Notes: generated by a model from the letters alone, not told the origin. A stretch of DNA of 64,000 nucleotides from JBBQZU01 sp041749535 (GCA_041749535.1 JBGTBE010000066.1:1-64000); one strand, 5' to 3'; counted from the stretch's first letter, positions 43,601-52,814 are shown. Made by a program: numbers and translations.

Positions 43601-46600
43601 CTGCAACTTTGAAAATTCAATTTTCATGTTGTTGCCTTCGGGCCATATATTTTGCGGGGTACTCGCACTACTTAGATCTGTAGGAATAAGTGGAATTTCA
43701 TATTCGTAATAGTTCTGGTCAAAGTCAGTCCCTAGTCTTACAAATACGCTCACATCACCAAAACTGAGCAAGTTGTTGAGATCCAGTGATTCGCCATGTA
43801 TGAACATTTCGAGATTGCCATACATTCTCATATCTATGTTTACAGCTCTAAAGGCCGCCCTTGCATCACCATCTTCAAGGTTTCTAACCCTCAGCACGAG
43901 TGATTGCTCGTTCAGGCTGCGAAGGTTTGCCGTACCTGCGTCAATCTCACGAGATATACCGGGAGGGGTTGTGTAATTCAATGGGGCGCGCTGACTGTTT
44001 TCTTCTATGTTTACCGCAAGGATGTCAAACTCCGTATCGCCTGGAGGGCCTATCACACCATCACCCTGTCTGAGGCTTTCTGTATATCGGCGCCATTCTC
44101 CTCGTATGAGTTCCAGCCTTGCAAACCTTACCACTACGGGTGTTTCAAAACCTTTCATCACGATTCGCATGAAACGTATGGAGCGCAGGTCCTGTATGTT
44201 GTTGATCGATTTACCTGATCGCACAGGAATTTTATACTGGTACCATTTTACATTTCGACCATCTGGAGCTATACCATCTACCACATCAGTGATGAAGTTA
44301 TTACCTACTTGCCAAGCGGAAGGGATTAGCTGCGGGTCAGGCATATCGATGCTATACTCGAAATATTGCTCAGCTTCTGCGAGCGTGAGATCTTGATTTA
44401 TATCTTCAGTGGTGGGTAGCGTTGTAGCTTGAGTAGGATAGGATTCTGGACTGTCCTGTGTGGTTACTGAGTTACCTTCAAAACCATTGAAAGATTTGTA
44501 CCTTTCGAGTATATCAGTACCCTGGGCATCGTATTCGGAGCCTCTATAATAGCGATAATTGTCAGTTGAAGGGTCATTGGTTGCCCGTGCCAATACATCT
44601 GGAGCCACTCCAGGTAAGCTGGTAATTCGGTCCAGAAAGTCTGAGAAAAAATCACGCTCAGCTACATCGTCAAGTCCATCAAAACCGACGTCTTGAGCGC
44701 GGTTGCTGTTGGTGGTATTGTCAAATGCATTTACAATACTCTGCGTAGTTGGGATTCTTCCCCATTCCGTTTCCTGCGTAGCCAATCCATTGGGATTTGC
44801 AGGGTCGATGGGCAAACCGTTTTCAAAACTCATTTGACCGTCTCTCAGTACATCCTCAGAGATATTTCCAATGTTTACGATCAGTTTACCTTGTGAATTT
44901 CCCTGGGTTCCCAAGTCAGATCGCGTATCATCGTTGTACGGGTCCATGATCCAAAATTGGATAAACTCTACGTTGGTTTGCTCAAAGTCCGTGGTATTTA
45001 TAGACCTCATTGCACCTCCCCAACGTGTTTCAGGGCTGCTCAAATCACCCGTAGATGGGTTTATACCTGCAGAGAATTGGGTAGGTTCTGCATCGTAGTT
45101 ATACGGTCCTCTTTCAGATGGATAGAATGAAAAATCGAGCGTAGCAATGTTTGCCGGGGTTCCAGCGGGTAATTCCCGGTCTGGAAATACTTCATTCTCA
45201 GTTACCTCACGCTGATAATGTCGGGTATTGTTTACGTTGTTAGGGGTGAGGTTGTCATTTCTGAAAAAGAGTGGGTCGAGAATGTACCAACCGAACTTCG
45301 CCCGGTTATACCCGAGTTGACGGTCATTGGTGAGCGAAGCCTCGGGAAAAACATCAGGTTGAGATTGTGGAATCGAAGCCAATCCCCAGGATGCAAAGTT
45401 CCGAAGATCGATAAGGGATATGGTGCCTTCAAAGTCATCGATATATGCATTGCCTGTTTGGCCAACCACCTTGTTGTGCCCAGGCAGGAGTTGGGCAAAT
45501 TCAAATGCGGCATCAAGGGTAGAAATCTCGCTTGTATTGATGAATGGCAAAGCATTGACCATGTCAGTCAGGAACCGCGATTCTGTTTGATAATTTGCGT
45601 CGAAACCTATGAGTGTATTGTTCATAGGTTCGTCTCCAATGTTCACCTTTTGGGTCAAAGGCCGCTCATTGAGGTTCATCACAGTAGCTCCGAGATTAAA
45701 GCCTTTGTGAACCCTGTAATCAAAACGTGCACCCATGAGTCGCCGGGTTTGTATACTGAAGAGGGTATTGCTTTCTACGGAAATCTGAATCGGTGTCTGC
45801 GACTCCAAAAGTCCGGTGTTTAGAATTTTTACCCTGCCCAGGTTGTAATCTACCGTGAAATCCTGGTTCTCAATAAGCGGAACGCCACCAGCAGTTACTT
45901 TTACTGCCCCTTGGGGAATGTTCAAGGAGTTAAGCGCAATTTCATCCGATGATGCCGACTTGTACGACCCTTTTAGTTTGAATCTATTCAGGTACAAAAA
46001 GTTCTGTTGAGCAACAATTTTAGTGGAGTCGTATAGCTGCGGGTATGCGATGGCCTGTATGCGCTCCTGCGACATTCCAGCCTGCTGAAGTTTTGTGCTT
46101 ATATGAGATCCAAATGGTTCAATAACGGGAAAATATACCCGCCCGTTTTGGGAATTAATGGTACCGCCTTCTGTAGCAGCCTGGTCCACAAAGTCGAAGC
46201 GACCATCAGGTTGTGGATTTCCATTCATATCAAGTTTATCGAGCTCAAAAAGCTGTATCAGTGGAGTATTTTGAACTTCAGGATCTGGGATTATTGGAAG
46301 ATCCACACCTTCTTGAGGATCGTTGTACCATACATTCAAGATAAAGTCCTGGTTGTTGACTTGGAACGCGCCCAGTGAGTAGACGTTCTTCATCATAAGG
46401 TCCCAAAGTGGATTTCTAACATCGAGTATAGTTGCCTTCAACAGCTTTATATAAAGGGCATTTGGAGAAGAAATACCATCGTTAGAAAGATCACCAACCT
46501 GATAAGTAGAACCTGCCAAGGTATACTGATAGGCCACACCCAACACCTCTGCATTATTGAGCGACTGATTCAGTGAGATAAAACCAAGTCTCTGATTATA

Positions 46601-47959
46601 GGTGAACTCGTTTGGATTTAGCATCCTTGCGTTGGAAAGCCTTTCAAAGTCGCGTCCATTTACAAGTCCGAGTTCAGAAAGAGCCTGACTGGATTGGGAA
46701 AATCCCCTAATCTGGGGGTTATTGTTTACAATGTTGTACAGGTTGTTCTGGCCATTGCTTGCGTAGGTGTTCAATGGGTTGTCACCTATACTGATGGGTA
46801 AAGCCGGATTTTGATACTGGGCATCTTCTCCCAAATCGGTGAAGGCTATCACATTTCTGGTATCCTGAACATTGGCCGTTTGGTTTACAACCCATACCTC
46901 AATACGGGTTACTTGCACCCCGGAGTTTACGATAGGAAGGTTTTTCAAAGCCCCATCATAAGAACCTCTAAAGAATCCACTCAAAAAGTAGTGCCTATTG
47001 GCTTCGTAATTATCTACTCCAATGATATAGTCCTGGGTTTGAGCTCCTCCTTCTACATTGATAGTCTTTTTCTGCCCCCTTTCCTGAGAAAAGAGGGTAG
47101 TAGCAGTAAGTTTTCCAAATTTCAACTCTGTTTTAATCCCGAAGAGGCTTTGGCTTCCGCTGATCAGGGAATTGTTCAGAGGCATACTCACATTGCCCGC
47201 TTCTATCTTTTGGATAATCTCGTCTTCATAACCACTGTATTCGATTTTAGTCTGGTTTTCAAAGTCGAATGTAGCTTCCGTATTGTAATTGGTACTGAGC
47301 TTTAACTTCTCTCCTATATTTCCGACTACGTTAAGCTGAATGCGTTGGTCAAAGTTAAAAGTGGTGATGGTACGCTGATTTACAGGAATAAGAGGATTTT
47401 CATTCTTGTTAATGTTCACTCCAAAGATCAATTCAGCAGTTCCCTGAGGAATAATTTCAACTTTATTGCCACCGAATAAGCGGTCGAATGCCTGACTGTT
47501 TACCTGCAAAGATGGTGCAAAAGGGTCGGGCCCCGATTTTTCATCACCGGCTATCTCGTCGGTGGAACGAATTTCTTTCCAGAAATCCTTTACTGAATTT
47601 TTATTGACATATGCCATGTACTCATCAAAAGTCATGACGGTAGGATTGCGGTAGTCTATTTTATCACCTATGCGCTTGTAGAAGTAGTACTTGCCAGTAT
47701 CCGGATCGTATTCTATTACATTGTTTATGTTGCTGGGGTCTGTAAGTGTGATGCGTCCATTGTCACCATATGGATTTATATTGTCATCAAATGGGAAAGG
47801 CAGATCGGTTATAGGAGAGTCAACAGGAAGTATGAGAACCGCAGGTAGATGTACCTCATCAAAGTCCACAGCACGACGCGTTGCATGGCCTGCCCATACA
47901 AACAACATCAGCGCGATAACAATTGCAATGCGCCCTTTATTTAGAAATAGATTCCCCAA
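40697..47959 (-). CDS. sprA: Type IX secretion translocon SprA (Sov)
   Basis: A 2420-residue outer-membrane protein that forms the giant 36-strand barrel through which type IX cargo leaves the periplasm. It begins with a signal peptide (RIAIVIALMLFVWAGHA). The recognisable pattern includes KVEIIPQGTAELIFGVNINKNENPLIP near residue 165, FDFDQRIQLNVVGNIGEKLKLS, DRDFE-type plug segments, AYIDDFEGTISLIDLRN near 850 and repeated barrel strands to the last residues LRFTLTQ. The length matches the family (about 2400). Three proteins with type A sorting domains in this window are expected clients. It sits 21 bases after ruvA. Confidence 0.97.
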   Translation of the reverse strand: MGNLFLNKGRIAIVIALMLFVWAGHATRRAVDFDEVHLPAVLILPVDSPITDLPFPFDDNINPYGDNGRITLTDPSNINNVIEYDPDTGKYYFYKRIGDKIDYRNPTVMTFDEYMAYVNKNSVKDFWKEIRSTDEIAGDEKSGPDPFAPSLQVNSQAFDRLFGGNKVEIIPQGTAELIFGVNINKNENPLIPVNQRTITTFNFDQRIQLNVVGNIGEKLKLSTNYNTEATFDFENQTKIEYSGYEDEIIQKIEAGNVSMPLNNSLISGSQSLFGIKTELKFGKLTATTLFSQERGQKKTINVEGGAQTQDYIIGVDNYEANRHYFLSGFFRGSYDGALKNLPIVNSGVQVTRIEVWVVNQTANVQDTRNVIAFTDLGEDAQYQNPALPISIGDNPLNTYASNGQNNLYNIVNNNPQIRGFSQSSQALSELGLVNGRDFERLSNARMLNPNEFTYNQRLGFISLNQSLNNAEVLGVAYQYTLAGSTYQVGDLSNDGISSPNALYIKLLKATILDVRNPLWDLMMKNVYSLGAFQVNNQDFILNVWYNDPQEGVDLPIIPDPEVQNTPLIQLFELDKLDMNGNPQPDGRFDFVDQAATEGGTINSQNGRVYFPVIEPFGSHISTKLQQAGMSQERIQAIAYPQLYDSTKIVAQQNFLYLNRFKLKGSYKSASSDEIALNSLNIPQGAVKVTAGGVPLIENQDFTVDYNLGRVKILNTGLLESQTPIQISVESNTLFSIQTRRLMGARFDYRVHKGFNLGATVMNLNERPLTQKVNIGDEPMNNTLIGFDANYQTESRFLTDMVNALPFINTSEISTLDAAFEFAQLLPGHNKVVGQTGNAYIDDFEGTISLIDLRNFASWGLASIPQSQPDVFPEASLTNDRQLGYNRAKFGWYILDPLFFRNDNLTPNNVNNTRHYQREVTENEVFPDRELPAGTPANIATLDFSFYPSERGPYNYDAEPTQFSAGINPSTGDLSSPETRWGGAMRSINTTDFEQTNVEFIQFWIMDPYNDDTRSDLGTQGNSQGKLIVNIGNISEDVLRDGQMSFENGLPIDPANPNGLATQETEWGRIPTTQSIVNAFDNTTNSNRAQDVGFDGLDDVAERDFFSDFLDRITSLPGVAPDVLARATNDPSTDNYRYYRGSEYDAQGTDILERYKSFNGFEGNSVTTQDSPESYPTQATTLPTTEDINQDLTLAEAEQYFEYSIDMPDPQLIPSAWQVGNNFITDVVDGIAPDGRNVKWYQYKIPVRSGKSINNIQDLRSIRFMRIVMKGFETPVVVRFARLELIRGEWRRYTESLRQGDGVIGPPGDTEFDILAVNIEENSQRAPLNYTTPPGISREIDAGTANLRSLNEQSLVLRVRNLEDGDARAAFRAVNIDMRMYGNLEMFIHGESLDLNNLLSFGDVSVFVRLGTDFDQNYYEYEIPLIPTDLSSASTPQNIWPEGNNMKIEFSKLQAAKNNRNQTGFPDQEIYDVPDGTRRIKIKGNPVLSSVRTIMIGVRNPNAAENIWSTDDGNRESAEIWVNELRLSDFNNDGGWAALARVNTQLADFGTISLSGNITTPNFGALESRVAERPQETSLGYDVNSSLELGKFLPEESGVRIPMYIGQAEQFVQPRFDPLAPDLELNDVVEGLSPDEKSEIRARSQTYTRRRSLNFTNVRKERVNSEKKPMPYDIENFNATFAFSDRNFYDINTVFDNQRQYRFGLGYTYSLKPKNYKPFATSKFLQKSDWYGLVRDFNFTLLPKSFSMRTDLNRTYSETQYRNNFDDFDFEQPVLYTKTYNWSRIYDLQHDLTNSLRLTYSANNLSFVQEPPGRVDKDDRDSYNQFRDTVWQSISKFGENVTFNQTVSANYKVPIDKIPILDWISLDARYTGNYNWNRAPFSQDTLGNVIQNARNISLNGQLNMLTLYNKLPYFKKVNNKFQRQGRSAGRPLTNPNARDPKTKEGEGEEEKKKEKSEDAITFLDYAAKLLMSLKNITVVYSQNEGTILPGYNRTSNILGMDPGFNAPGFGFVFGHQYENFNRQAALKGWLVQNEFLNTQYLETYTEDFNFRVNLEPLPNMRIELNATRSRSFNDGSFFRFNNDLQAYLEESQFQTGSFSTTMVAWSTAWTRDLSNNISPTFENFKDIRADISNRLALESGLSAPNSGFEGIYADGYGPSSQDVLVPSFVAAYTGQDVNKVNLFIQDYSLLDAIKNPNWNFSYDGLSKIPALKKYFRNINITHAYRSTFSVNNFTTNLAAGNDLNGEPFRDNSEEQNFIPERQITAITLSEQISPLIRIDMTLQNSLIINLETGRTRTLAFSTANFQLTENRSIDWVIGTGYRFPNVELKIGGKSRKSDLNIRADLSIRDTEMIARRLDEGTNQITSGQNLISIKTSFDYVISDRLNIRAFYDHQINKPKVSISFPTMNINTGISLRFTLTQ

Positions 47960-47980
47960 TCAGCAGTAATAAATATTAAG

Positions 47981-48565
47981 CTACAAGCTCTTAAGGCTTT
48001 GCTTTATCAAATCTTCAATTCGCATCGATTCATCGCTCATTTCAAGTATATCGTCGACAACTTTTTGAGCTTTGCGCGGGTCGAAACCCAAATTGCGCAG
48101 TGCTCTTAACGCCTCTGATCTGATCGTATTGCCCGATTCGTTAAAAAATTCAAAAATTGGATCGCCACTTTCCATTTTTCCGCGAAGATCCACAATAATC
48201 CGTTGAGCCGACTTTGCGCCAATTCCCTTAATTTTTTTCAATCCATCCACATCTCCAGCCAGTATGGCCGACTGCAACTCTGATGGCTTAAGTGTACTCA
48301 ACGCCGCAATTGCTGATGCTGGCCCGATGCCAGATACTGAAATGAGACTTCTGAACATGCTTCTTTCAGCTTCTGTTATAAAACCATACAGTACGTGGGC
48401 ATCTTCCCTTACTGCAAAATGTGTAAGGAGTTTGATAGAACTTTTTCCCGAAAGTGCATCGAAGGTATTCAATGATATGTTCAATAAATACCCCACCCCA
48501 TTGGTTTCAACGACTGCGTGCGCAGGAGTCTTGGATATCAGGATTCCTGATATAAATTCTATCAT
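47981..48565 (-). CDS. ruvA: Holliday junction DNA helicase subunit RuvA
   Basis: About 194 residues from the ATG at 48565, giving the family's usual MIEFISG start; an ATG three codons upstream (48574) is equally in frame. RuvA binds the four-way junction and loads RuvB. Domain I is the OB fold (GVGYLLNISLNTFDAL), domain II has two helix-hairpin-helix motifs (SVSGIGPASAIAALS, IKGIGAKSAQRIIVDL), and domain III is the RuvB-binding helical bundle at about 145-194. It heads the minus-strand operon ruvA-sprA-gcvH-vanZ. Confidence 0.96.
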   Translation of the reverse strand: MIEFISGILISKTPAHAVVETNGVGYLLNISLNTFDALSGKSSIKLLTHFAVREDAHVLYGFITEAERSMFRSLISVSGIGPASAIAALSTLKPSELQSAILAGDVDGLKKIKGIGAKSAQRIIVDLRGKMESGDPIFEFFNESGNTIRSEALRALRNLGFDPRKAQKVVDDILEMSDESMRIEDLIKQSLKSL

Positions 48566-48644
48566 GGAGTGCATTAAAATTTATCCGGTACAATAAAAGC
48601 TAAAAGTGAAAAGATCCAGCTCTGGTTTGTAAAACGGACATTGT

Positions 48645-48675
48645 TTTGAGGCGTAAATGTAAAAATCTACATTTG
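48645..48675 (+). promoter_or_regulatory. Perfect-consensus promoter of the sirtuin gene
   Basis: TTTG (48645-48648), exactly 19 bases, TACATTTG (48668-48675): every consensus base of the Bacteroidota housekeeping promoter is met. The start codon follows 31 bases later. Confidence 0.8.
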
Positions 48676-48706
48676 GAAATACACCAGCATTGGAAACAAC
48701 TTTTAT

Positions 48707-49399
48707 ATGATTCGAAGAATTGTGGTCTTTTCAGGTGCAGGAATGAGTGCTGAAAGTGGCCTTAAAACTTTCAGGGACTCAGGTGGATTGTGGGAAACAC
48801 ATAGGATTGAGGATGTTGCAACACCGGAAGCATGGGCAAGAAATCCCGAATTGGTTTTGAACTTTTATAACCAACGGTTCCTTCAATTAAAGAAAGCCCT
48901 GCCAAACCATGCTCATTTGGCACTTGTGAAGCTGGAATCGTGTTTCGAGGTAGAGATTATAACGCAGAATGTTGATGATCTCCACGAAAGGGCGGGCTCT
49001 TCAAGAGTTCTTCATCTTCATGGAGAATTGGTTAAATGCCGCAGTTCGATCTATGAGAATGACATCTATCCAATGCCTGAATTAGGGTTGCGCCAAGGTG
49101 ATTGCTGCCGGATGGGACACCAACTCCGCCCTCATATTGTCTGGTTTGGAGAGGCGGTGCCGGCAATGTATGATGCAGAGCTAATAGCTGCCCAGGCTGA
49201 TTTGTTATTGGTAATAGGTACATCCCTCAATGTATATCCAGCTGCAGGATTGATCTATAGGGTTCAAACTGGCGCCAATGTGATCGTAGTAGATCCGGGT
49301 GAGCTGTCAATTTCTGCTGTTAAGGGTATACAACATTACAAAGCAAAGGCTTCAGATGTATTGCCAAAATTGGTAGACGATCTTCTAAAATTGGTATAA
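48707..49399 (+). CDS. cobB: Sir2-family NAD-dependent deacylase, class III type
   Basis: This 230-residue enzyme removes acyl groups from lysines using NAD+. Motifs: GAGMSAESGLKTFR (NAD binding), TQNVDDLHERAG, the catalytic histidine in LHLHGELV, HIVWFGEAVP and GTSLNVYPAAGLI. FYNQR near residue 61 supplies the Tyr-x-x-Arg pair of desuccinylase/demalonylase sirtuins (SIRT5, E. coli CobB). The zinc site is poor: one cysteine after the HGEL motif (KCRSS) and a CC pair (GDCCRMG), instead of two CxxC pairs. It is divergent from ruvA and transcribed alone. Confidence 0.93.
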   Translation: MIRRIVVFSGAGMSAESGLKTFRDSGGLWETHRIEDVATPEAWARNPELVLNFYNQRFLQLKKALPNHAHLALVKLESCFEVEIITQNVDDLHERAGSSRVLHLHGELVKCRSSIYENDIYPMPELGLRQGDCCRMGHQLRPHIVWFGEAVPAMYDAELIAAQADLLLVIGTSLNVYPAAGLIYRVQTGANVIVVDPGELSISAVKGIQHYKAKASDVLPKLVDDLLKLV

Positions 49400-49402
49400 A
49401 AA

Positions 49403-49424
49403 AAACCTTGGGAATCCAAGGTTT
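49403..49424. terminator. Bidirectional terminator after the sirtuin gene
   Basis: AAACCTTGG (49403-49411) pairs with CCAAGGTTT (49416-49424) around a 4-base loop. A run of A upstream would serve as the T-run for the minus-strand gene ending at 49451; the plus-strand tail is short (TTTAG). Confidence 0.7.
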
Positions 49425-49450
49425 AGTACTGTGATGTGTTTAAAACAGGG

Positions 49451-50164
49451 TTATCTAACGATTAATTTACCGGTAGAAATCCTCTTTCCATCATTGATGA
49501 ATGAGTACATATACAGTCCGGCATTCAGGTCGCCAATGTTAATTGTAGCCAGCCCTTCTTGAGAAACCAAATTGTGTTTTTTTACTTCCTGGCCTATTAG
49601 ATTATAGATTGTAATGTTGCCAGAATTCAGTGGTTGATTGAGCTCGTATTGGAAACTAACTATACCAGTGGATGAAGGGTTTGGTTGTGGAAGACCTATT
49701 TTTCCAACGCTGGCATCTTCTACTGAACTTGCTGTGCTGACTTGAAACTCAATTGTGACACAAGTTTGATTGCTAAAGTCATTCTCATCGTAAAAACAGT
49801 ATTCTACGATTGTAGTTCCAACATTTCCATAAGGCTGATAATCAGCATAAAAGTTTGAAACGCTCTGACCAGCACCAATAGGAATCGAAGTTGGAGAGAT
49901 ACTTACTGCAGGTGTATAGCATTGTTCCCAGCAAAAGTAATTGTAAGTTCCAGGGACTTCTTCAAGAATGAATCTTCTCACTTTCACATTGATGACACCA
50001 TCGGAATTGTTGCGTATGTCGAAACCATTAGTGAGAAGCAGGTCTTCAGTGGTGCCAATTACTATAGTTTGTGGGTCTATTGCTTCCAAATCAGATTGCC
50101 CGATGGCAAGAGTGGAAACGAAGGAAGATCCTATAAGAAGGATAAAAAGGTAAATGTTTTTCAT
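49451..50164 (-). CDS. Secreted protein with type IX sorting domain, function unknown
   Basis: 237 residues: a signal peptide (1-22), a beta-rich domain of about 130 residues with two cysteines close together (YFCWEQCYT), and a type A sorting domain from about residue 155 (IGLPQPNPSSTGIVSFQYEL to KLIVR). The middle domain reads like an immunoglobulin-like or DUF-type sandwich (TTIVEYCFYDENDFSNQTCVTIEF) that I cannot name. It should be exported through SprA and anchored at the surface or released. It is divergent from the Omp28-type gene at 50359. Confidence 0.85.
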   Translation of the reverse strand: MKNIYLFILLIGSSFVSTLAIGQSDLEAIDPQTIVIGTTEDLLLTNGFDIRNNSDGVINVKVRRFILEEVPGTYNYFCWEQCYTPAVSISPTSIPIGAGQSVSNFYADYQPYGNVGTTIVEYCFYDENDFSNQTCVTIEFQVSTASSVEDASVGKIGLPQPNPSSTGIVSFQYELNQPLNSGNITIYNLIGQEVKKHNLVSQEGLATINIGDLNAGLYMYSFINDGKRISTGKLIVR

Positions 50165-50185
50165 GGAGTGAATTTGATTTCACAT

Positions 50186-50193
50186 CAAATATA
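50186..50193 (-). promoter_or_regulatory. -7 box of the small type IX cargo gene
   Basis: The minus strand reads TATATTTG, a full TAnnTTTG match, 21 bases before the ATG at 50164; TTAT lies 19 bases further upstream as a weak -33 element. Confidence 0.5.
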
Positions 50194-50358
50194 ATCAGAA
50201 AATTAAGTTGTAATAACATAAAACTATAGATGCGGAACGGTAGGAATCCAAGCGAAGAATCGAATCCGCTGATTTGAACTGTTTTTTTTTCTCACTTAAT
50301 CTGAGGGCAGATAGTATCTTAGCAGTCCCAAATTTTAATCACAACTTAACCTGCTAAA

Positions 50359-52257
50359 ATGAAAAAAGTTTTACTTTCTGCACTAGCGTTGTCGCTTTTC
50401 ACAGCTGTCAATGCCCAGGTGCTCATCTCCGAATCTTTTGATGGCACTACCCTTCCAGAGGGTTGGACAAAGTCCCAACTCAATCCTGTGGGATGGGTTT
50501 TTGGATCTCCTGCTTCTCTATCGAGCACCTACTGGACTGTCCCAACACACACAGGCAATTGTGCTGCATCCAATGATGATGTGAATGACAATAATACTGC
50601 GGCTCACGATGCATCAATGGACTTGTTGATCACACCTTCTTTCGATCTAAGTTCTGCCTCTGCATGCGCATTGACGTTTGACATCTATCATCCCGGTGCA
50701 TGGGGTTCTACTGCGCATCTCCGTGTTTCACTCGACGGTGGTAATACCTTTAGCGAGTTTAACACCATCAGCGTTGATGATGCTTGGCGCACTGTGAATG
50801 TTTCGCTTGGCGCTTACGTTGGAAATGCTGATGTTAAAATTGCTTTTCGGCACAATGACAACAATGTGTGGGCGGGTGGAGTAGCTGTGGATAATGTTAC
50901 GATCTTCATCCCTGCAGAAAACAATGCCGCTCTTGTTGGCATTACAACTCCTGAGTTTGTTATGAACACTACCGATGTAGCCATTACAGGTGTAGTTGAA
51001 AACAGGGGAGCGAATCCACTAACATCCTTCATACTTGACTGGAGTACTGCTACGCAAAGTGGCACTTACACCTTTGATGGTTTGAATATTGCACCTTTTG
51101 AAACCTACAATTTCTCTCACCCTGTAGAACTTGAAGTAGGGATGGGAAATGAAGATCTTGATGTAGTTATTTCTGAAACGAATGGTGTAGCCGATGCCGA
51201 TCCAAGCGACAATTCTGGAGCTAAGCTTGTGCACGCGTTGCTTTTCAACCCTTCCAAGAAAGTTTTGGTTGAGCAAGGTACCGGAACCTGGTGTGGCTGG
51301 TGTCCAAGAGGGCACGTATTCTCAGAATACATGGCAGAAACCTACCCTAATTCAATTGAAGTAGCCGTTCATAATGCAGACCCTATGGCCAACAGCACAT
51401 ACGACTCAGGTATGGGTGCCAGAATTGGTGGATACCCCAGCGGGCTGGTTGACCGCTTTTTCATGGACATAGACCCATCACAATTCGAGGAGGCTTATCT
51501 TCAGCGTATTGACCAACAAACATTCGCTGATGTGAGTGTTGATTTGGATTACAACCACACCACCCGCAATTTGCAGATGACGATCAATGCAAATTTTGCA
51601 GCTACAGTTGCTGGCAACTTTAGGTTGAATGCACTGGTAGTTGAAGATAATGTAACAGGAACTGCTTCTTCTTACAACCAAACCAATTATTATTCTGGGG
51701 GTTCTGCTGGCCCGATGGGTGGCTATGAAAGTTTGCCCAACCCTGTGCCTGCAAGTCAAATGGTATACCACCATGTAGGCCGTCGTATTATGGGAGGTTG
51801 GAACGGAACTGCCGGAACTATTCCATCACAAGTTGAGCCAAGTACTACTTATAGCACAACGTACTCACTTACCCTACCAACTTCGTGGGACCATACCGAA
51901 ATCAGCGTAGTTGGTCTCATCATCAACCAGGCAGATGAAAGCATCGTTAATGCACAAGAATCAGGAGAGATATTAAGTGTAGCCGAACAAGTTGAATATG
52001 GTTTTTCTTTCGAATTGTTCCCAAATCCTGCGTCTGACTTCGTGAACGTAGCCCTCCAAATTGAAAAACCAGGAGTAGTGTTGTATGACGTATATGATAT
52101 GACAGGTAAACTTGTTAAGTCTATTCAAGCTGGAACCCTTTCTGCGGGAGAATATTTCCAGACTGTGGATGTTTCAGAATTAGAAAGCGGTTTATACTTC
52201 GTTAGCATACTGATTAACGGAAATCAAATTACCAGAAAGTTGGCAGTTACCAACTAA
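50359..52257 (+). CDS. Omp28-related secreted protein with choice-of-anchor J and type IX sorting domains
   Basis: 632 residues: a signal peptide (1-20, AVNAQ) and a choice-of-anchor J beta-sandwich (about 22-185, from SESFDGTTLPEGWTKS to GGVAVDNVTIF). A CARDB-like Ig domain follows (about 190-300), then an Omp28/thioredoxin-like domain with CGWC (EQGTGTWCGWCPRGHVF near residue 310), and a sorting domain at the end (FELFPNPASDFVNVAL). The CxxC and thioredoxin-like context suggest a thiol-disulfide or metal-binding role outside the cell, unproven. It is followed by a terminator and then the TlpA-DUF6029-Omp28 genes on the same strand. Confidence 0.9.
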   Translation: MKKVLLSALALSLFTAVNAQVLISESFDGTTLPEGWTKSQLNPVGWVFGSPASLSSTYWTVPTHTGNCAASNDDVNDNNTAAHDASMDLLITPSFDLSSASACALTFDIYHPGAWGSTAHLRVSLDGGNTFSEFNTISVDDAWRTVNVSLGAYVGNADVKIAFRHNDNNVWAGGVAVDNVTIFIPAENNAALVGITTPEFVMNTTDVAITGVVENRGANPLTSFILDWSTATQSGTYTFDGLNIAPFETYNFSHPVELEVGMGNEDLDVVISETNGVADADPSDNSGAKLVHALLFNPSKKVLVEQGTGTWCGWCPRGHVFSEYMAETYPNSIEVAVHNADPMANSTYDSGMGARIGGYPSGLVDRFFMDIDPSQFEEAYLQRIDQQTFADVSVDLDYNHTTRNLQMTINANFAATVAGNFRLNALVVEDNVTGTASSYNQTNYYSGGSAGPMGGYESLPNPVPASQMVYHHVGRRIMGGWNGTAGTIPSQVEPSTTYSTTYSLTLPTSWDHTEISVVGLIINQADESIVNAQESGEILSVAEQVEYGFSFELFPNPASDFVNVALQIEKPGVVLYDVYDMTGKLVKSIQAGTLSAGEYFQTVDVSELESGLYFVSILINGNQITRKLAVTN

Positions 52258-52281
52258 TTTGGATCCATTTTTGAATTAAAC

Positions 52282-52314
52282 AGTCCGCGACCAACTTAGG
52301 TCGCGGACTTTATT
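52282..52314 (+). terminator. Intrinsic terminator after the Omp28-type cargo gene
   Basis: AGTCCGCGACC (52282-52292) and GGTCGCGGACT (52299-52309) form a perfect 11-base GC-rich stem with a 6-base loop, followed by TTATTT. It separates the cargo gene from the TlpA gene that begins nine bases later. Confidence 0.87.
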
Positions 52315-52322
52315 TGCTCTAC

Positions 52323-52814
52323 ATGAAAGCCAACCTGCTCACTTTAGCCCTTCTCCTTTTATCGTCAGTCCTGTTCTCTCAGAAGTCAGTCCCTTCAGTG
52401 GTCATTAAGGACTTGAAAGGACAGAGTTTTAATACTGCTGATTTCAACAATGATGGCAAACCCATCATCATTAACTTTTGGGCCACCTGGTGCGCTCCTT
52501 GCAAACGAGAGTTAAATACCATTGCAGAAATTTATGATCAATGGCAAGAAGAAACGGGAGTGAAACTGATCGCCATTTCCATTGATGATGCCAGAAGTCA
52601 ATCCAGGGTACTGCCATATATCAACGGTTCTTCCTGGGATTACGAAGTATATATTGACGCAAATCAGGATTTCAAACGTGCAATGGGTGTCAACAATGTT
52701 CCTCACACTTTTCTTCTTGATGGAGATGGAAACATTGTATGGCAGCATAACAATTACAGCCCGGGAGATGAAGAAGCGTTGTATGATAAAATCCGATCTC
52801 TTTCAAGCAAGTGA
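52323..52814 (+). CDS. TlpA-family periplasmic thioredoxin
   Basis: 163 residues from the ATG at 52323: a signal peptide (to about residue 20, SVLFSQ) and a complete thioredoxin fold of the TlpA/ResA group. The active site is WCAPC in NFWATWCAPCKREL; the cis-proline is in VNNVPHTFLLDGDG. It probably reduces disulfides in the periplasm for client proteins such as the CxxC-containing Omp28 neighbours or cytochromes. Its stop overlaps the GTG start of the DUF6029 gene, so the two are coupled. Confidence 0.93.
   Translation: MKANLLTLALLLLSSVLFSQKSVPSVVIKDLKGQSFNTADFNNDGKPIIINFWATWCAPCKRELNTIAEIYDQWQEETGVKLIAISIDDARSQSRVLPYINGSSWDYEVYIDANQDFKRAMGVNNVPHTFLLDGDGNIVWQHNNYSPGDEEALYDKIRSLSSK

Noticed and set aside
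45218..45823. 201-codon open frame on the plus strand inside sprA
   Set aside because: Fully antisense to a long, well-recognised gene; no signal, domain or promoter.
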